A DNA stretch of 64,000 nucleotides from Misgurnus anguillicaudatus (Eukaryota; Chordata; Actinopteri; Cypriniformes; Cobitidae): assembly GCF_027580225.2 (NCBI RefSeq), contig NC_073356.2, forward strand, positions 4,154,001 to 4,218,000, written 5' to 3'. Positions 1-11,964 of the stretch are shown here, in pieces. A model generated the notes under the pieces. That model made no database searches. It was not told the DNA's origin and saw only the letters and a program-made list of their open reading frames with translations. A program made the position numbers and the translations under genes. Positions within the stretch are counted from its first letter, which is position 1, and each line of letters begins with the position of its first letter.

Positions 1-142
1 TTAAAATACATACGATCGAGTCGCTCTCTGGCTGAATCCATGTTGTGCCTCCATCTTTGAAATACATTCGCCGACGAGGGACATTCCTGAAATTCAAGCT
101 CCGCCTTTCGCGCTTTCAGAGTACACTCAAGCTGGCCGAGAG

Positions 143-365
143 CTGAAGCCTACGGAGGTTGCATGTGTAGGCGGTATACGTCATCAAGACAGTCTTATTT
201 CAGAATATTAACAATTATAAAGCTGACATTTATTCTTAGTTAATTGTAAATTGATGTAATATGCTTATGACTTGCGAATGTAATGCTCAGTTAATTTAAA
301 TAAACCAGGCTTGATGACGTATGCAGCCCGGATATGCGACCTGCGTTAGACTGAATCCTTCGGCT
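143..365. mobile_element. MITE, copy A of a three-copy family
   Basis: About 220 bp sharing the core TTATTTCAGAATATTAACAA, the GCGAATGTAATGCTCAGTT block and the end AAACCAGGCTTGATGACGTA with copies at 4158-4378 and 18849-19093. The ends are inverted repeats built on gctgaagcct/tacgtcatcaag. No target duplication is clear here. Confidence 0.7.
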
Positions 366-1546
366 GCACGCCGTGATAAACCTGCGATCTAATGCTTTGA
401 AAGCCTGTTGAAGAACTATTCTCGAGGACATTAAAACAAGTCGCCAAGGAAGCGAAACAGGGATTTTAAACGACAACGCGACAGGAAAAACATCAAGACC
501 AAAGTCAATATTGGAGTTAGTTTTCCAAGATGGGTCTCATTGGACAATGAAGTTGCTAAGTTATCTTCACCACAGGTAATTCAGCATATTCGTTTACATA
601 TACAGTTTATGTTGTAAACTTGAAGTTTTATAGTTCCTTGGCTAACTATAGCATGGGTATGCGTAACACTTGTTAGTGTAAACATGCATGTGGTTTAATG
701 TCTTGGAACAGCCACACGCCGTCTCTCCGCACATTTATGTAATCTGAGGTAACTGTTACTGAGATAAATGTTTTTCATCTTTTCTGACCTCTAACACAAA
801 CACACGGTGTACAGCGCTATTTTTAGCCTTTCATTGATAAAAGCGTCTGATCTGCGCGTCTTTCGTTTCATTTTACAAGCGTGTGAAAGTTGAGCGATCT
901 TATTTCACCAATATCAGAGAAAGCTCTTACATATACACGGACATGTAACGTTTACTTAAACATAAGCATTGGACTCTAACATATTAGTTCGCGTCCATTT
1001 AAACCCGTCATTACTCCAGCTCATGAGTAAATGATAGGAGAGGAACTGGTCCACAGACCATCTCCTCAGTAATCTGAAGAGAAGCGGTCGAAAATGGACA
1101 AAAAGAGACGGATTTAAACACCAAGTGTAAACGTAATGTCTCTCTCTCGTCCACTTGTGATCTGATCGACGAAAACACATCTTAATATCAAGTTTAACAG
1201 CCCCTGTGATAATTTCCTCGCGTGGATGAAAAAGGAGTGTCTAAGCTACGTGTATGGTTGCTTTTTGTATGTGATTTTAAGCGGATATATACAATCAGAC
1301 TTTTTCCACGTTAAACATAAATCTGTGTGCTTTGATGGATCACACGCAAATGACATTGCAAATTGTTCATTTTTTTCATTGCTTTTGCTTTGTAGCTACT
1401 GGAAGCCATGTTAACCTTGGCATGACACGGCCGGGCCACCGTACGAGTTAAAACGCGTTCCGAATGGGGGGGGCTAGAAAGTAATATTCAGTTGGTTGTC
1501 ATATAGACTTTCACCGCTTGATGGGAGTAGATCCTACACAGTGGAG
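366..1546. other. Unannotated stretch
   Basis: AT-rich sequence without a supportable gene. A minus-strand-free segment at about 478-575 reads like a short transposon-derived exon (KTKVNIGVSFPRW then CAG|GTAATT), which I can neither name nor extend. Confidence 0.3.
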
Positions 1547-1836
1547 CTTTAACACCCAGAATCTTTTGTGGCTCAAACATATATGTCTTCGGCTGCTATT
1601 TTTACACATTAATGTTTTTAAAACATTTCCCCACATGTAATGATGAGGAATGAAGCTGTCCAATCATAGCAGCGGGCGTTTACTTCCAGGTCTTCAATGC
1701 GGCCCGCCCCTTCAAACGAACCATTTCTCCAGAGAGCCACTAATCCATGTTACAAAATAGCCTATTACTTATTGCTTTTGATGATTTTGAATGTAAAAAC
1801 CACGCGAACATCATAAGTAGACCTCAGACAACAGTA
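1547..1836 (+). repeat. Dispersed 290-bp repeat, copy 1 (inverted partner at 48520-48809)
   Basis: Reads from ctttaacacccagaatctt to gacctcagacaacagta. The reverse complement of 48520-48809 matches almost throughout, including the CCAATCATAGCAG box and the GCGGCCCGCCCCTTC segment. Interspersed repeat of unknown class. Confidence 0.75.
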
Positions 1837-1926
1837 TAAAACAATAAAATCGACAGGCTCATTGCCCCTTTAAATAAGGGAGCAAATGAAGAGGCAACAT
1901 GTGATAATCATAAAACAATAACAAGG

Positions 1927-2326
1927 TAAGGGGGCAGTCACACCAAAAGGTGCCTTTTTTGAATGATATTCTATGGGCAGGGCGCGTTTGCGTGCTGTTT
2001 ATGCGAGCCAAGCGCCTTGCGGTTTTTTGCCGCCTGCCGCGCACGCGTTTTTGAAGGACGCTGAGTGCGGAGAAGCGCCCGACTTGACTTCATTCGCGTT
2101 CCTGCGTGTATGTGCACCTCTCATCCTCAAACAAGGTCAGAGCAAGCGCCCTATTTTTAAAGTTTCTGCTAATATGACAGTTAACAGCAAAAGAGTGCTC
2201 ACGCTTCAATATTTGATTGACAAAACAGCTGACTCGGTGGTTGCTTAGCAATATCAAAAGCTGCGTCGCACTGCTCGTTTTTTTAAAAAAGCGTTTAAAG
2301 TGCTTTTGGTGTGACTGGCCCCTAAG
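1927..2326. mobile_element. hAT-type MITE, 400 bp
   Basis: Termini are near-perfect inverted repeats (GGGGCAGTCACACCAAAAG at the left, its complement near 2302-2324) flanked by the identical 8-bp direct repeat taacaagg at 1919-1926 and 2327-2334. An 8-bp duplication is the hAT signature. No transposase. Confidence 0.85.
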
Positions 2327-2334
2327 TAACAAGG

Positions 2335-2839
2335 AAACGAAGAAAGCACACAGCACAAACAAAGGCCATGTGCTACCACACAAACGCCTGGGCCTGTCAA
2401 GATTTAAGACTAGGGCTGCGTCCGAAAACTATATAATATGAACATGGATAGTATGAATGGATACGGACATACTACATCCACCATGTTGATACATAACATG
2501 ACATATATCATAAAAAAGGAAACATGGTGCATAGGTCACTAAGGTAAGCAGCAGATGTCCGACTTGAAGGCTCCGTCTTCTACTCCTCCCTTGATTGTAA
2601 GCGTCAAACCTCGCCAGTCTGTCTGTGAGTAATAACATGACAGTAAATGGTTAATGGCATTATGAAAGGAGGCAGCAATGTGCACATGTTTAGCTTTGAT
2701 TTAGCTCAAGCAATCTGTGGCTGGAGTGATAAGTTTCTTTCTTTGGACTTGCCCTTTCCAGGCATACATAGGGTGACCACATTTTAGTTTTTATAAAGAA
2801 AAGGAACGTGGGGCAGAAAGAAAGAAGATGGACACCTGC
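2335..2839. other. Unannotated stretch
   Basis: No gene seen. A ggctgcgtccgaaaac block at about 2415 resembles the end of another fish repeat, but no second end was found. Confidence 0.3.
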
Positions 2840-4633
2840 TAGACCCCGAAGCCGTTTGTTTTGAGAATAATGGCTGGCTGATGAAGTTATTGGCTGGCTA
2901 GCCGGCTCAGCCGAAACCTAATTGGCTGCTGCAGCCGCCAAACTTTTCATAGCTGCAAATGGCTGAAGCTGCCACATGTCTACAGATGTCTACGTTATAC
3001 TGATTAACAGTGTTGGGAAAATTACTTACAAAGTGTAATACATTATATATTACAAATTACTGTAATTTGAAAGTAATTAGTCACATTACAATATTACTGT
3101 CTCTGAACTGTAATGAGTTACGTTACTTTTGAGTTACTTTCATCAAAATAACAGAAGTATGACTAGGCATTATAAAATGTTAAAATGTAGTTTATTGCTG
3201 CTTATAAATCTAGAAGTTATGCGTTTGCCCTCGAGCTTTGAATAGGCACAGTGAAGACTTATGCCAAAATACAATAACAATCACTGTCAGAATTATAAAC
3301 ATAGACAAATGATCTGGTAAAAGTCTGGTAAATTATGGTACACATAACCAAACACAATAGAGCTAGAGCCCACTATAATGCTACTTATAGACTAATAACA
3401 TGGCAAAACACGCAACCTCTTTTCATTTCTATTCTTTAATTCACTTTTAATTCAGAGCCACAGCACAAACCTGGCATGCACTGGGTTGAATGAATGAATA
3501 TAGGTTCCCATACAAAGGTTGGTAAAAACGTTTAACATTGATGTTTAAAAGTCTACACTAATTTTACGTTGTAGTTTTGGTTGCTGTTTGTAATAAAACT
3601 GTAGATAGCATAGCAATAGCCTAGCAATCTATTATGTATCTGGACTGTAACCATAGCAACGTTAGCTTACCTTGTCATTGCTGGTGTGATATGGATTTTA
3701 CTGGCAAGCATTTTAAAAGTCTCTTTACTTCTGGGGTTCAAGCAGCATGGGAGACCGATAGAAATAAACTTTCTGTTGCTTTTACTTGCTCTCATTCGCA
3801 GAAATATGCGTGGCGGCGCTACCGGACCGGATTGCGACCACTTTAGTCAATTTTATACAGCCGCGGACTTTCCAGAAGCGGCTCTTATAAGAAACGCGTC
3901 TATATTTGACTTCACCGATTCCAAATGGCAGTTCCAATACAAAATTAAAGTAAAAATGAACATGCTGCATACAGCACCCGGAAACAGACATACAAACGTT
4001 ATTTTACCCGCAGCTTTTTCCTGTGTGGATGCTGGTCGCGCGCATTGGTCAAAAATAAAAATAACACAGTCTATTTTTGAAATGCATTGTTGTGACGCGC
4101 ACGTTACTAATGCATCGCTTCTTCTGTAGGGAAAACAAGCTATTTTAATTTACCAATCCGAAGACTGCCTCCGGAGGTCGCATTTTTACGCTGCCTACGT
4201 CATCAACACTGTCTTATTTCAAAATATCAACAATTATAAAGTTTATTCTTATTATAAGTTAGTCGTAAATTGTTTTAATATGCGTATGGCTTGCGAATGT
4301 AATGCTCAGTTAACTTAAATAAACCAGGCTTGATGACGTATGCAGCCTGCATGCGCGACCTCCCCAGGTTGCAACCCCTCTGTGTATTGTAGCAACGAGC
4401 GAGCACAAGACTGTGCTGTTATGAAACCAATCGGAAAATGGATCTCGTGTATTGTTTATATTCCGTGTGTGTATGTCTCTATGTGATAGAATTATTATTT
4501 GATTGCAAATAATTCTAGCCGGCTCAGCCAAACTTTATCAGATTTTAGATTTGGCTTATGAAATTATTGGCTGATATCGGCTGAACTTCTAAATGTAGCA
4601 AATGGCGGCGCCTGGCGGCGGCTTCAGGGTCTA
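2840..4633. mobile_element. hAT element, 1.8 kb, non-autonomous
   Basis: Left end tagaccccgaagccg and right end cggcttcagggtcta are inverted repeats. They are flanked by the perfect 8-bp duplication acacctgc (2832-2839 and 4634-4641). Inside both ends are GGCTGG/GGCTCAGCC-rich subterminal repeats (about 2870-2960 and 4510-4620). A MITE of the copy A family sits inside at 4158-4378, and a piece starting agtgttgggaaaattact at about 3009 looks like part of another hAT. No transposase ORF is convincing. Confidence 0.88.
4158..4378. mobile_element. MITE, copy B, nested in the 2840-4633 hAT
   Basis: Same core as copies A and C, including the GCGAATGTAATGCTCAGTTA block and the GATGACGTATGCAGCCTGCA end. 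It lies wholly inside the larger element, so it is younger than it. Confidence 0.7.
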
Positions 4634-4874
4634 ACACCTGCAGTGGGTGTAACAGCATCTTCTGTTTTACCTGCTCTCACAATATAGTCATTTACCGGGG
4701 TGAATCTAGACTTACAATTTGTGAGGATTCAGGGGTCTGATAAAAAATATAAGAAATTGTTTAAATCCTCTTTGATTTTATGCTAACTTTAGTGCAGAAT
4801 TCCACTGTATTAAACAAATGGGTATAACCTTTGTGTACATTTACTTTTGTGTACTGACTAACCCAAATATGAGA

Positions 4875-4982
<108 letters not shown>

Positions 4983-5049
4983 CACAAATAGTGCCCTGTG
5001 TGAGACTCACTACAATGATTTTCACTTAAATAATAGTTCAAACGGTAAG

Positions 5050-6005
5050 TAATTTCATTAAGAACAAAGAAAACAAATTAGTTTTAAATGTAGACAAATC
5101 AACATCTATGCTTTTCTGGAAAAGATTAAAACTACACAGCCCTCTCTGAAGTTGTCAGTCAATGGGCTGCAGCTAAAACAAGTGATGCAAGCCAGGTTAC
5201 TGAGCATCACCTTGGATTCTTACTTGTCTTGGTCAGCTCATATTGATGGAATGATAGCTAAAATGTGGGAAGAATAATGTCCAGAAAATGTATGTCATAT
5301 ATTCCTATGTCCATTGCTAGACAGGCGGTCCAGTCTCTTGTTTTGTGCCATTTAGAAAACTGTCCAATTCTATGGTCGTCTACATCACTAAAACATCTTC
5401 GTAAGCTTCAAGTGGTACAAAATAGGGCGCCGAGGACTGTCCTCCAGTGCTCTTTTAAGACGAACGTGGCCCTGATGCATAAACGCCTTTCTTGGCTTAC
5501 AGTTGACGACAAAATTAAATTATGATTAATTTTAATATTGTGGAATGCAGTATTTATGAAACAGCCACAGTTTCTCTCTGAGCAGCTTGTTTTTGTAGAA
5601 AGTGGACACCTATATGCCACCAGGCAGGCATTAGGTGGTGATATAAAACTTCTGCTTCCCAGGACAAATTTTCTGAAACACACATTACTTTACAGAGCAA
5701 TATCTATTATGAATCGACTTTTTGTCTCATCATGCAGAATTCAGAATAAATATAAATTTGAGAGGACAGTAACCCAAGAATTGCTGCAAATGAAATTGCC
5801 ATGTTCTTTCCCATTATTATTTTTTTGAATGTAAGTGCAATGTTTGAATTATCTTGATTATAATTTGTGTTGTTATTGCTTTGAGTAATTTTATGTTGTG
5901 AATAATTTTAAAGAGGACCCCAGGAAGATTAGCTGCCATTAAATGGGCCGCTAAGGGGGATCCTAATAAAACAATGAACAATAATAAAACAATAAACAAC
6001 AATGG
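5050..6005 (+). mobile_element. LINE remnant, 3' end
   Basis: Broken frames carry a non-LTR retrotransposon C-terminal signature: QAVQSLVLCHLENC, then LRKLQVVQNRAPR, then MHKRLSWLTVDDKIKL and PRTNFLKHTLLYRAISIMN. The 3' tail ends in ggatcctaataaaacaat followed by short A-rich repeats. Heavily mutated (stops, frameshifts) and truncated at the 5' side. Clade uncertain. Confidence 0.7.
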
Positions 6006-6949
6006 TAACACTTAAATAATGACTGATCCACACTAATAAACAGCAATAAGGCCGGTGACACACTGGCTGCATGGTGTGAGCGTGGCGCCTCTGTTGCGTG
6101 TCAGTTCCGTGGCCGCTGCGTCATGTTTCTGCTGAAGGTGACATACTGTAGAAGGAGGCCGCGACAGACCAGGCTCTTGTCTTCATGACAATAATTTCAA
6201 CTTTTTTCAAACAGTGTTTCTCCACCTCTTCAATTAACCTGTCGTCCATCACTGCAGACTTGAAGTGTAGCCTACTTGAAAGTGAAGTTTTATTTGTAGA
6301 CTATAGACGGGTTGCTGGTTTACAAACATTACAGGGTGTGCGCGCATCCAGGAGGCCAAATTGGTGAGCTTGTACGCTACTGCAACAACCTTAATTATTA
6401 AAGGGTTCTTTATTGTTTGTATAAAACTTGATTTTAGTTGGATCTGTTTTTCTGTCTTTATTTTTGTAGTGTTACTGTGATACATGTATGAATTATAATG
6501 TTAGGCTAGTAACATAATAGACACATCTACTGGATGTTAACATCAGGCACCCAGCACTGACTCTGTTGCCACTATTATCCACACAACAACTCCTTTGCAT
6601 TTTGACTTACAGACACCGCTACTAGCCTACAACACAATGCACGTCTCTTCTTTCTGTCTCTTGGTTGCACGCGCAACCAATTAATGATGCCGCCGAGCAA
6701 CCCGTCTATAAGGTATCTAACAAAGGCACAAAAAAGTACAAAAACGTGGAATCTGTAAGTTGGCTAGTGGTGTTAATGGTTAAATCAAAAATAGAACAAC
6801 ATTTTTATAACGAATAAAGTATTCCACTGATATGATAAAATGGATGAATGAATCCTAATGAGTTACAATATCTTGCCCTCTCTGTGCTAATAAGCGACTT
6901 GAATAATTCAAAGTTTGTTGAAAGTAAACATAATTTTTTCAGATTGTAT
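6006..6949. other. Unannotated stretch with one repeat end
   Basis: The block gccggtgacacactggctgc at about 6051 resembles the terminus of a fish hAT, but no matching inverted end was found. Nothing else supportable. Confidence 0.3.
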
Positions 6950-6951
6950 TA

Positions 6952-7763
6952 CAGTTTTTTTTTCAATTGCTAAAGGACAGTGGGCACAACTGGAGTCACA
7001 TGTGCAAGACTCTAACTACAGTCTGCACAGCAGCAGTTCATGTGGACCAAACTCTAGTTCATTTTTCACTGCTTGAACACAGTTTTCAAAACTCTACACA
7101 CTTATCCCATGACTTTAACCACAACCTGCACAACACTGTGAATTTACAGCACTTTGTTCAAATGCTAACACACTGCTGTCAAAACTGTGAACCACACATT
7201 CAAAACAGAAAATATGTAAGCGTTGTGCCTTTCAAACACTGCTGATTGCAATTTCAGCTGAAAGGCTAAGCAGGTGTCTTGTTTATCCCCTCAAATATTT
7301 GTTTGAATACAGTATGTTCTTTTAGTTTCTACCTTTTTTTTCTCATTACTGTAATTCAGGTAATTACTACAGACTATTGAAGCAAACTGCTAATTTTCAT
7401 TTACCTTAAAGAAAAAAATTAATAAATCATGTGATAAATCAATCAATCAATAAATAATTATTTGAAGAAAACATTACTTTGTATGAAGTCACTGAAATTT
7501 TTGAAACTGTAAAGATAAAAAGTTTGTATTTTGTGTATTGGTGTTTGATGTTAGTGTTTTTCCTCTCAGTGTGTTCTGAATGACAGTGTTTGTTATTTCA
7601 GTGAGGGTTGTGTTTAGAGTTTGGCTGCACTGAGCTGTTTTGAGTCATGTGTTAAGAGTTGTGCTCAGGTGACTTTTGGTAGTGCAGACTGTAGTTAGTG
7701 TTTTGCACATGTAGTTCCTGTTGTGCTCACTGCTCACTGTCGTTTAGCAATCGAAAAAAACTG
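6952..7763. mobile_element. Tc1/mariner-type MITE, 812 bp
   Basis: Begins cagttttttttt...caattgctaa and ends ttagcaatcgaaaaaaactg, flanked by TA on both sides (6950-6951, 7764-7765). The inverted similarity extends about 75 bp inward, including the gtgcagactgtagttag block. No transposase frame. Confidence 0.75.
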
Positions 7764-7899
7764 TATTAGTAGTCAAATGATCATATACACTGTCACAATC
7801 GCCTCCGTGGCCCCCTCTGCTGGCCGCCAGAGAACTTATTCCCCTTACTCCACACTGATTTCTGACACGCCTGCTGCTCAATATCTGGACTATTTAAAC

Positions 7900-8057
7900 C
7901 AGGGGTGGGCATCCTTGTGTTTCTGATCCTGGAGGGCCATGGTCATGCAAAGTTTAGCTCAAACCCTAATCAAACACACCTGAAAGATCTAATCAAAGGC
8001 TGCAGGATGAGTTGGAGCTAAACTTTGCAAGACAGTGGCCTTCCAGGACTGGGAATG
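7900..8057. mobile_element. Foldback MITE, about 158 bp
   Basis: gatcctggagggccatgg and aaagtttagct near 7925-7965 recur inverted as agctaaactttgcaag and ggccttccaggactg near 8018-8050. The head caggggtgggca is a common fish repeat start. Confidence 0.6.
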
Positions 8058-8154
8058 TTTTAAGCCTTATATTTTTAAACAGTTTAAAAAGTCAATCATC
8101 TGAATGTAGCCTACTGTGCTTATTAAATGTGTCATGGACGGTAGGCAAATACAC

Positions 8155-8954
8155 TTGCTGAGTCCCAATTCGCATACTATCTATCCTAAATAGTAACTAG
8201 AATTAGTACGTCCCAAATCGTAGTATGTTGAAATGAGTATCCCAAAGATATACGGATGGTCTACTATTTCCAGCTAGAATTCGAAGTGCAGATCAATGCA
8301 CACTCTAACGGCTAATATTGCCCACAAACCATTGCGTGCGGGAGGGAGGAGTTTAACCACACTGACCCTCTGGCTTATTTATAGTAATACTGTGGCTGTA
8401 CAAATGCTAACTTTATTAGTCCAACGAAAGAAACATGGTTACTACACTTTTACTATAGTAAAAGCATGGTTAATTTTCATCTGGGTATTTTTGAGTTACA
8501 TATATAAGTATAAAATACGTTAAACAATAGTTATACAATAAACTTTAAATAATTTGACATTAAAATAAGTAGCTTTCGTTACACACATTGCACATGAACG
8601 TCAGAACCACCCGCCTCCCAAACGACCTGCGTTTGGTTCTAATGACGCTCTGCTTCACTCCTCAACTTGGTATAACACATTGTAAAATGTATTGTGAAAA
8701 AAAATGGGAATAGTAAATAAAATTATATTGGACTTATATTGGACATAAGTTATGAATATGAATGAAATATTGTTAACAGTCGTGTGTGCGTAACTAGGCA
8801 ACCACGTTTTCGTTCACGTTGCATGACGTCATCGCAGTATGTCCCAGAATGTGCATACTGTTTTGCTATACACTGAAAAATATGTACGTTTTTCTCACAA
8901 AAACAGTACATACTTTTAGGTCGTAGTATACGTAGGCGAATTGGGACTCAGCAA
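8155..8954. mobile_element. MITE, 800 bp, with 19-bp terminal inverted repeats
   Basis: Left end ttgctgagtcccaattcgc (8155-8173) is the exact complement of 8936-8954. Sub-terminal atactatc/tagtatac blocks are also inverted. No target duplication is obvious and there is no coding capacity. Confidence 0.78.
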
Positions 8955-9018
8955 CTGTTTCCTCCATGTCTCGTGTGTGGTGTTAACTCATCTGTGATGT
9001 CATGGGCTCGTTATCCCT

Positions 9019-9364
9019 TATTCTTCTTCTATTCAAGTTTAATGGCGGTTGGCAAACCAAACTTAAATGGTGCATTCCCCCCACCTAATGGATTGGAGTG
9101 TGGATAACATTATAGTAGTAGTGACATAAATCCTGTTAATTAAAAGAGTATCTTTTAAGAAATTAAATATTTCTTCATATCCTTTAAACTGCTTTGAGCC
9201 ATTACCTAATAATGCTTGGATAGACAAGACTTCCATTTCCAACTCACTTAATGCTTGAAATAATTTAAATCTTTCTCTTGCATAAGCCTCACATTTTAGT
9301 AATACATGTTCAACTGTTTTTATATTTTCCGAACTACATTTTTCACAATACTGTACCCAGTTGT
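9019..9364 (-). mobile_element. LINE 3' end, I/Nimb-like clade
   Basis: On the minus strand an open stretch reads YCEKCSSENIKTVEHVLLKC, the CCHC-like C-terminus of LINE ORF2. It is followed by LSTLQSIRWG and a stop, then a short 3' UTR with the GCCATTAAA hairpin and a GAA-repeat tail. That tail is typical of I/Nimb elements. Severely 5' truncated; inserted into the LTR at 7791-9798. Confidence 0.65.
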
Positions 9365-9854
9365 AAGGTTTTGTTCTGTGTTTTCTTGTATTCTGTGTAT
9401 TTTTGTATTTTGGACCTTTATTTTGACATCCTGTTCTGTTCTGGCTTTTATTTTGAAATACATCATGCCATTTTCACTTCACACTTTCTGTCTGTTTGTA
9501 TAAAGCCACTTCCTGTACACCAGTTCAAGGCTGATTATTACATCGCCCCAACTTGTCTGTATATCTGCCTGTTATCTGTTTGATCTGTTATCTGTATCTG
9601 TTCCTGTTTTGACCTGTGCCTGTTTCTGGATTTTGATTGTTACTCTGCCTGGCCTGAACCTGAGCCTGAATTTGGATTTATGATTTTGGATTAACCCTTT
9701 GGATTTGTTTGTTGGCCCATATTGGGATTTTACTAATAAACACCTTTTGCACATGGATTCATCTTCTCTCCGCTTTCATTAAAGCAACACCCATTACAGA
9801 ATATTCAGCCATAAACCGGAATCCAGCGAAGGTTAGTAATCTCCCACCAGCACT

Positions 9855-10046
9855 ATGAAACCTGTTTTTGCACTGCTTGAACTCCGCCAGAACCACCTCT
9901 CCATTGAGGATTATGTGAAAAATTTCTTGGACTTAAGTTATCAGGTACACTTTGATGATATTACTCTGAAAAAACTGTTTTATAATGCCCTGGATGATAA
10001 TCTGCGTTTGTGTATGCCACGCGATATGGATGTCTGGTATAGATGA
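9855..10046 (+). pseudogene. gag fragment of an LTR retrotransposon
   Basis: Sixty-odd codons with LELRQNHLSIEDYVKNFLDL, a gag/capsid pattern common in fish gypsy elements, lying just after the presumed LTR end. The frame is lost at about 10046 and the sequence passes into low-complexity repeats, so it is a remnant. Confidence 0.6.
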
Positions 10047-10139
10047 CTCAATACTGCCTGAATTTGCCATAGCTCTGTGGTGCGTTTGGTCTGCTTTCTG
10101 CTCTTGTGTCCTCTATGTTCCTGAAGGCCCTGCATCTGA

Positions 10140-10420
10140 ACCACCGGAACCATCTGATCCATCTGACTCATCTGATTCGCCCGACTCATCTGATTCAACC
10201 AACTCATCTGATTCGCCCGACTCATCTGATTTGCCCGACTCATCTGATTCGTCCGACTCATCTGATTTGCCCGACTCATCTGATCTGCCTGATTCATCGG
10301 ACTCCCTGATTCATCTGTTCTGCCTGATTCATCTGTCCCGTCTGATTCGTCTGACTCACCTGGCTCATCTGATTCACCTGGCTCACCTGAATCGTCTGGT
10401 TCACCATCTGAAATATCGCC
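10140..10420. repeat. Degenerate 15-bp minisatellite (TCTGATTCGCCCGAC)n
   Basis: Many degenerate copies of catctgattcgcccgact follow the gag fragment. Read on + they give (S/P)DSSDS repeats; read on - they give SDEPGE/NQMSRA repeats. Open frames here are products of the repeat. Confidence 0.85.
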
Positions 10421-10564
10421 ACCCTGGTCTACGGAAGCTTTCCCAAGTTTTTTTTTTTTTGGGGGGGTAGTACCCGGACACAGGAAGGAGGCAGAGGACA
10501 CAGAGGCGGAGGCCGAAGTGTACTCTGATTCTTCCTTTCCTTGTGATCTGGGTCTATTCCTACC

Positions 10565-10735
10565 CCATGACCAAGCTTCAGGTTTGCCCTTTGATCCTCC
10601 TCCATGTCTGCCCTGTGATCCTGCTCCATGTCTGCCCCATGACCCAGGCCCACATCTGCCCCATGATCCAGGACCATGCTGGCCCCACGACCCTGGACCA
10701 TCCTGGCCACATGACCCAGGACCTCCCCTGATCTG
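10565..10735. repeat. 24-bp minisatellite (PHDPGP-like on +)
   Basis: Six to seven units of tgccccatgacccaggccca type. On + they read LPHDPGPH. Possibly a degenerate proline-rich part of the retroelement; no function is assigned. Confidence 0.75.
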
Positions 10736-10764
10736 CTCTGCCTTTGCCAGGAGGTCCTTTCTGC

Positions 10765-11101
10765 CTAAAGCTAAGAGCTAGCAGATCGAGTTGTATGTTA
10801 CCTGAAGTAACTGTAAAGCCCCAGTCATCTGTAAATTACTTACCTCTGCCAAATGCTAAGAGCCAGCAGAGTGAGTCGTACGTTACCTGAAGTAACCGTG
10901 AAGCTCCAGTCACCTGTGAATTACTTACCTTCTGCCTAACGCTAAGAGCCAGCAGATTGAGTCATACGTTACCTGAAGTAACCGTAAAGCCCCAGTCCTC
11001 TGTAAAATACTTGCCTTCTGCTTAAAGCTAAGAGTCTGCAGAGTCATACGCCGCCTGAAAGAAAACCAAAGCCCCAGTCGTCTGCAAAGTGTTGACTTAC
11101 C
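10765..11101. repeat. Tandem repeat, about 87-bp unit, four copies
   Basis: Each unit begins tctgcc(t/a)aa(a/c)gctaagagc, carries the tacgttacctgaagtaac block, then gccccagtc and ends aaattacttacc. The last unit is more diverged. Non-coding. Confidence 0.85.
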
Positions 11102-11109
11102 CGTGTTTC

Positions 11110-11709
11110 CATCGCAGATCAAGTGACCTCCCTCCTGCAGTACTTACCTGTGCCATTACCCAAGGGAGCGGCGGAATGATTACAGCAGCAACCTCTCACT
11201 TTTCCAACCTACGGGCGGAGCCAACCCCGGCAGGAGAAGCTCTGCTCATCCGGCCGTAGGGCGAGTAGGGACACCCCTACGGAACCGACTTGGAGTTGGG
11301 CACGTACAAGTGCAGGTATCGATACACCAGCTTTCAAATGCTCACCCTCTGTTCTCTTTATACCCAGGAAGAGGAGAGTGCCCCGGACCGGGCCGCTGTA
11401 AGCAGAACAAAGAAAACCAGTGAATAAACTGTTTGTCGTCGCAAAGCCAAGAGATAAGCAAAAGAAGGACCCACCTAAGATTTGCCTATGACAGAGTCCA
11501 GGAGACTCGAAACTGTGCCTGCCAGTTGGATTTTAGCTTTCCCCTTTCCCCTTCCCCATATTTTTTAAGTAATTTAAATAAAGTTTTGTTTTAATTATAC
11601 TTACGCTCTCTGTGTGTCTGGTCATTGGGGTGTTCTTGGGACCTCCTCGTGGTGGAAACTAGGAAGGGGCGTGACTCACGACATCTGTGGTCCGCTCCGA
11701 CCTGTGACA
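11110..11709 (+). mobile_element. 3' terminal region of an LTR-type element
   Basis: Contains a long GC-rich non-coding stretch, AATAAA near 11576, a T-rich run and the end ctccgacctgtgaca. The six bases after it (atacac, 11710-11715) repeat the six before the LTR at 7791. It does not match the 7791 LTR in sequence, so the two ends may come from different elements. Confidence 0.4.
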
Positions 11710-11964
11710 ATACACCACCATAAACGCATAAAACCTGACCAATCATGTAACTGGGCATGTGCATAAAAGTGTAAAATAACTTATTACTCTAATAATAGCT
11801 TACCTTTGCGCATTTATGCAGCCTAGGGATGTGCGATATTGACAAAAATTCATACCTGGGTCCTTTGCTGGCAACTACAACAGACACTAGTTTTGAACCT
11901 AAAAAAATGTGTTTGGGAAAGTCTTATACTGTTCCAGCTCCCCCCTACAACATATGAATCAGTC

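Larger units (their letters stand above)
7791..9798 (+). mobile_element. LTR of a gypsy-type element, interrupted by later insertions
   Basis: Starts TGTCACAATCGCC, ends ACCCATTACA, and has an AATAAA near 9735. A gag-like reading frame follows at 9855. Later insertions account for most of its length: a MITE at 7900-8057, a MITE at 8155-8954 and a LINE tail at 9019-9364. No matching partner LTR was found on the right side, so the identity rests on layout. Confidence 0.5.

Noticed and set aside
3634..4129. Overlapping frames of 70 and 147 codons
   Set aside because: Located inside a non-autonomous hAT with no domain similarity that I can see.
9980..10501. Acidic serine/aspartate-rich protein frames on both strands
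   Set aside because: They follow a degenerate 15-bp repeat and read openly on both strands; at best the remnant of a retroelement low-complexity region.
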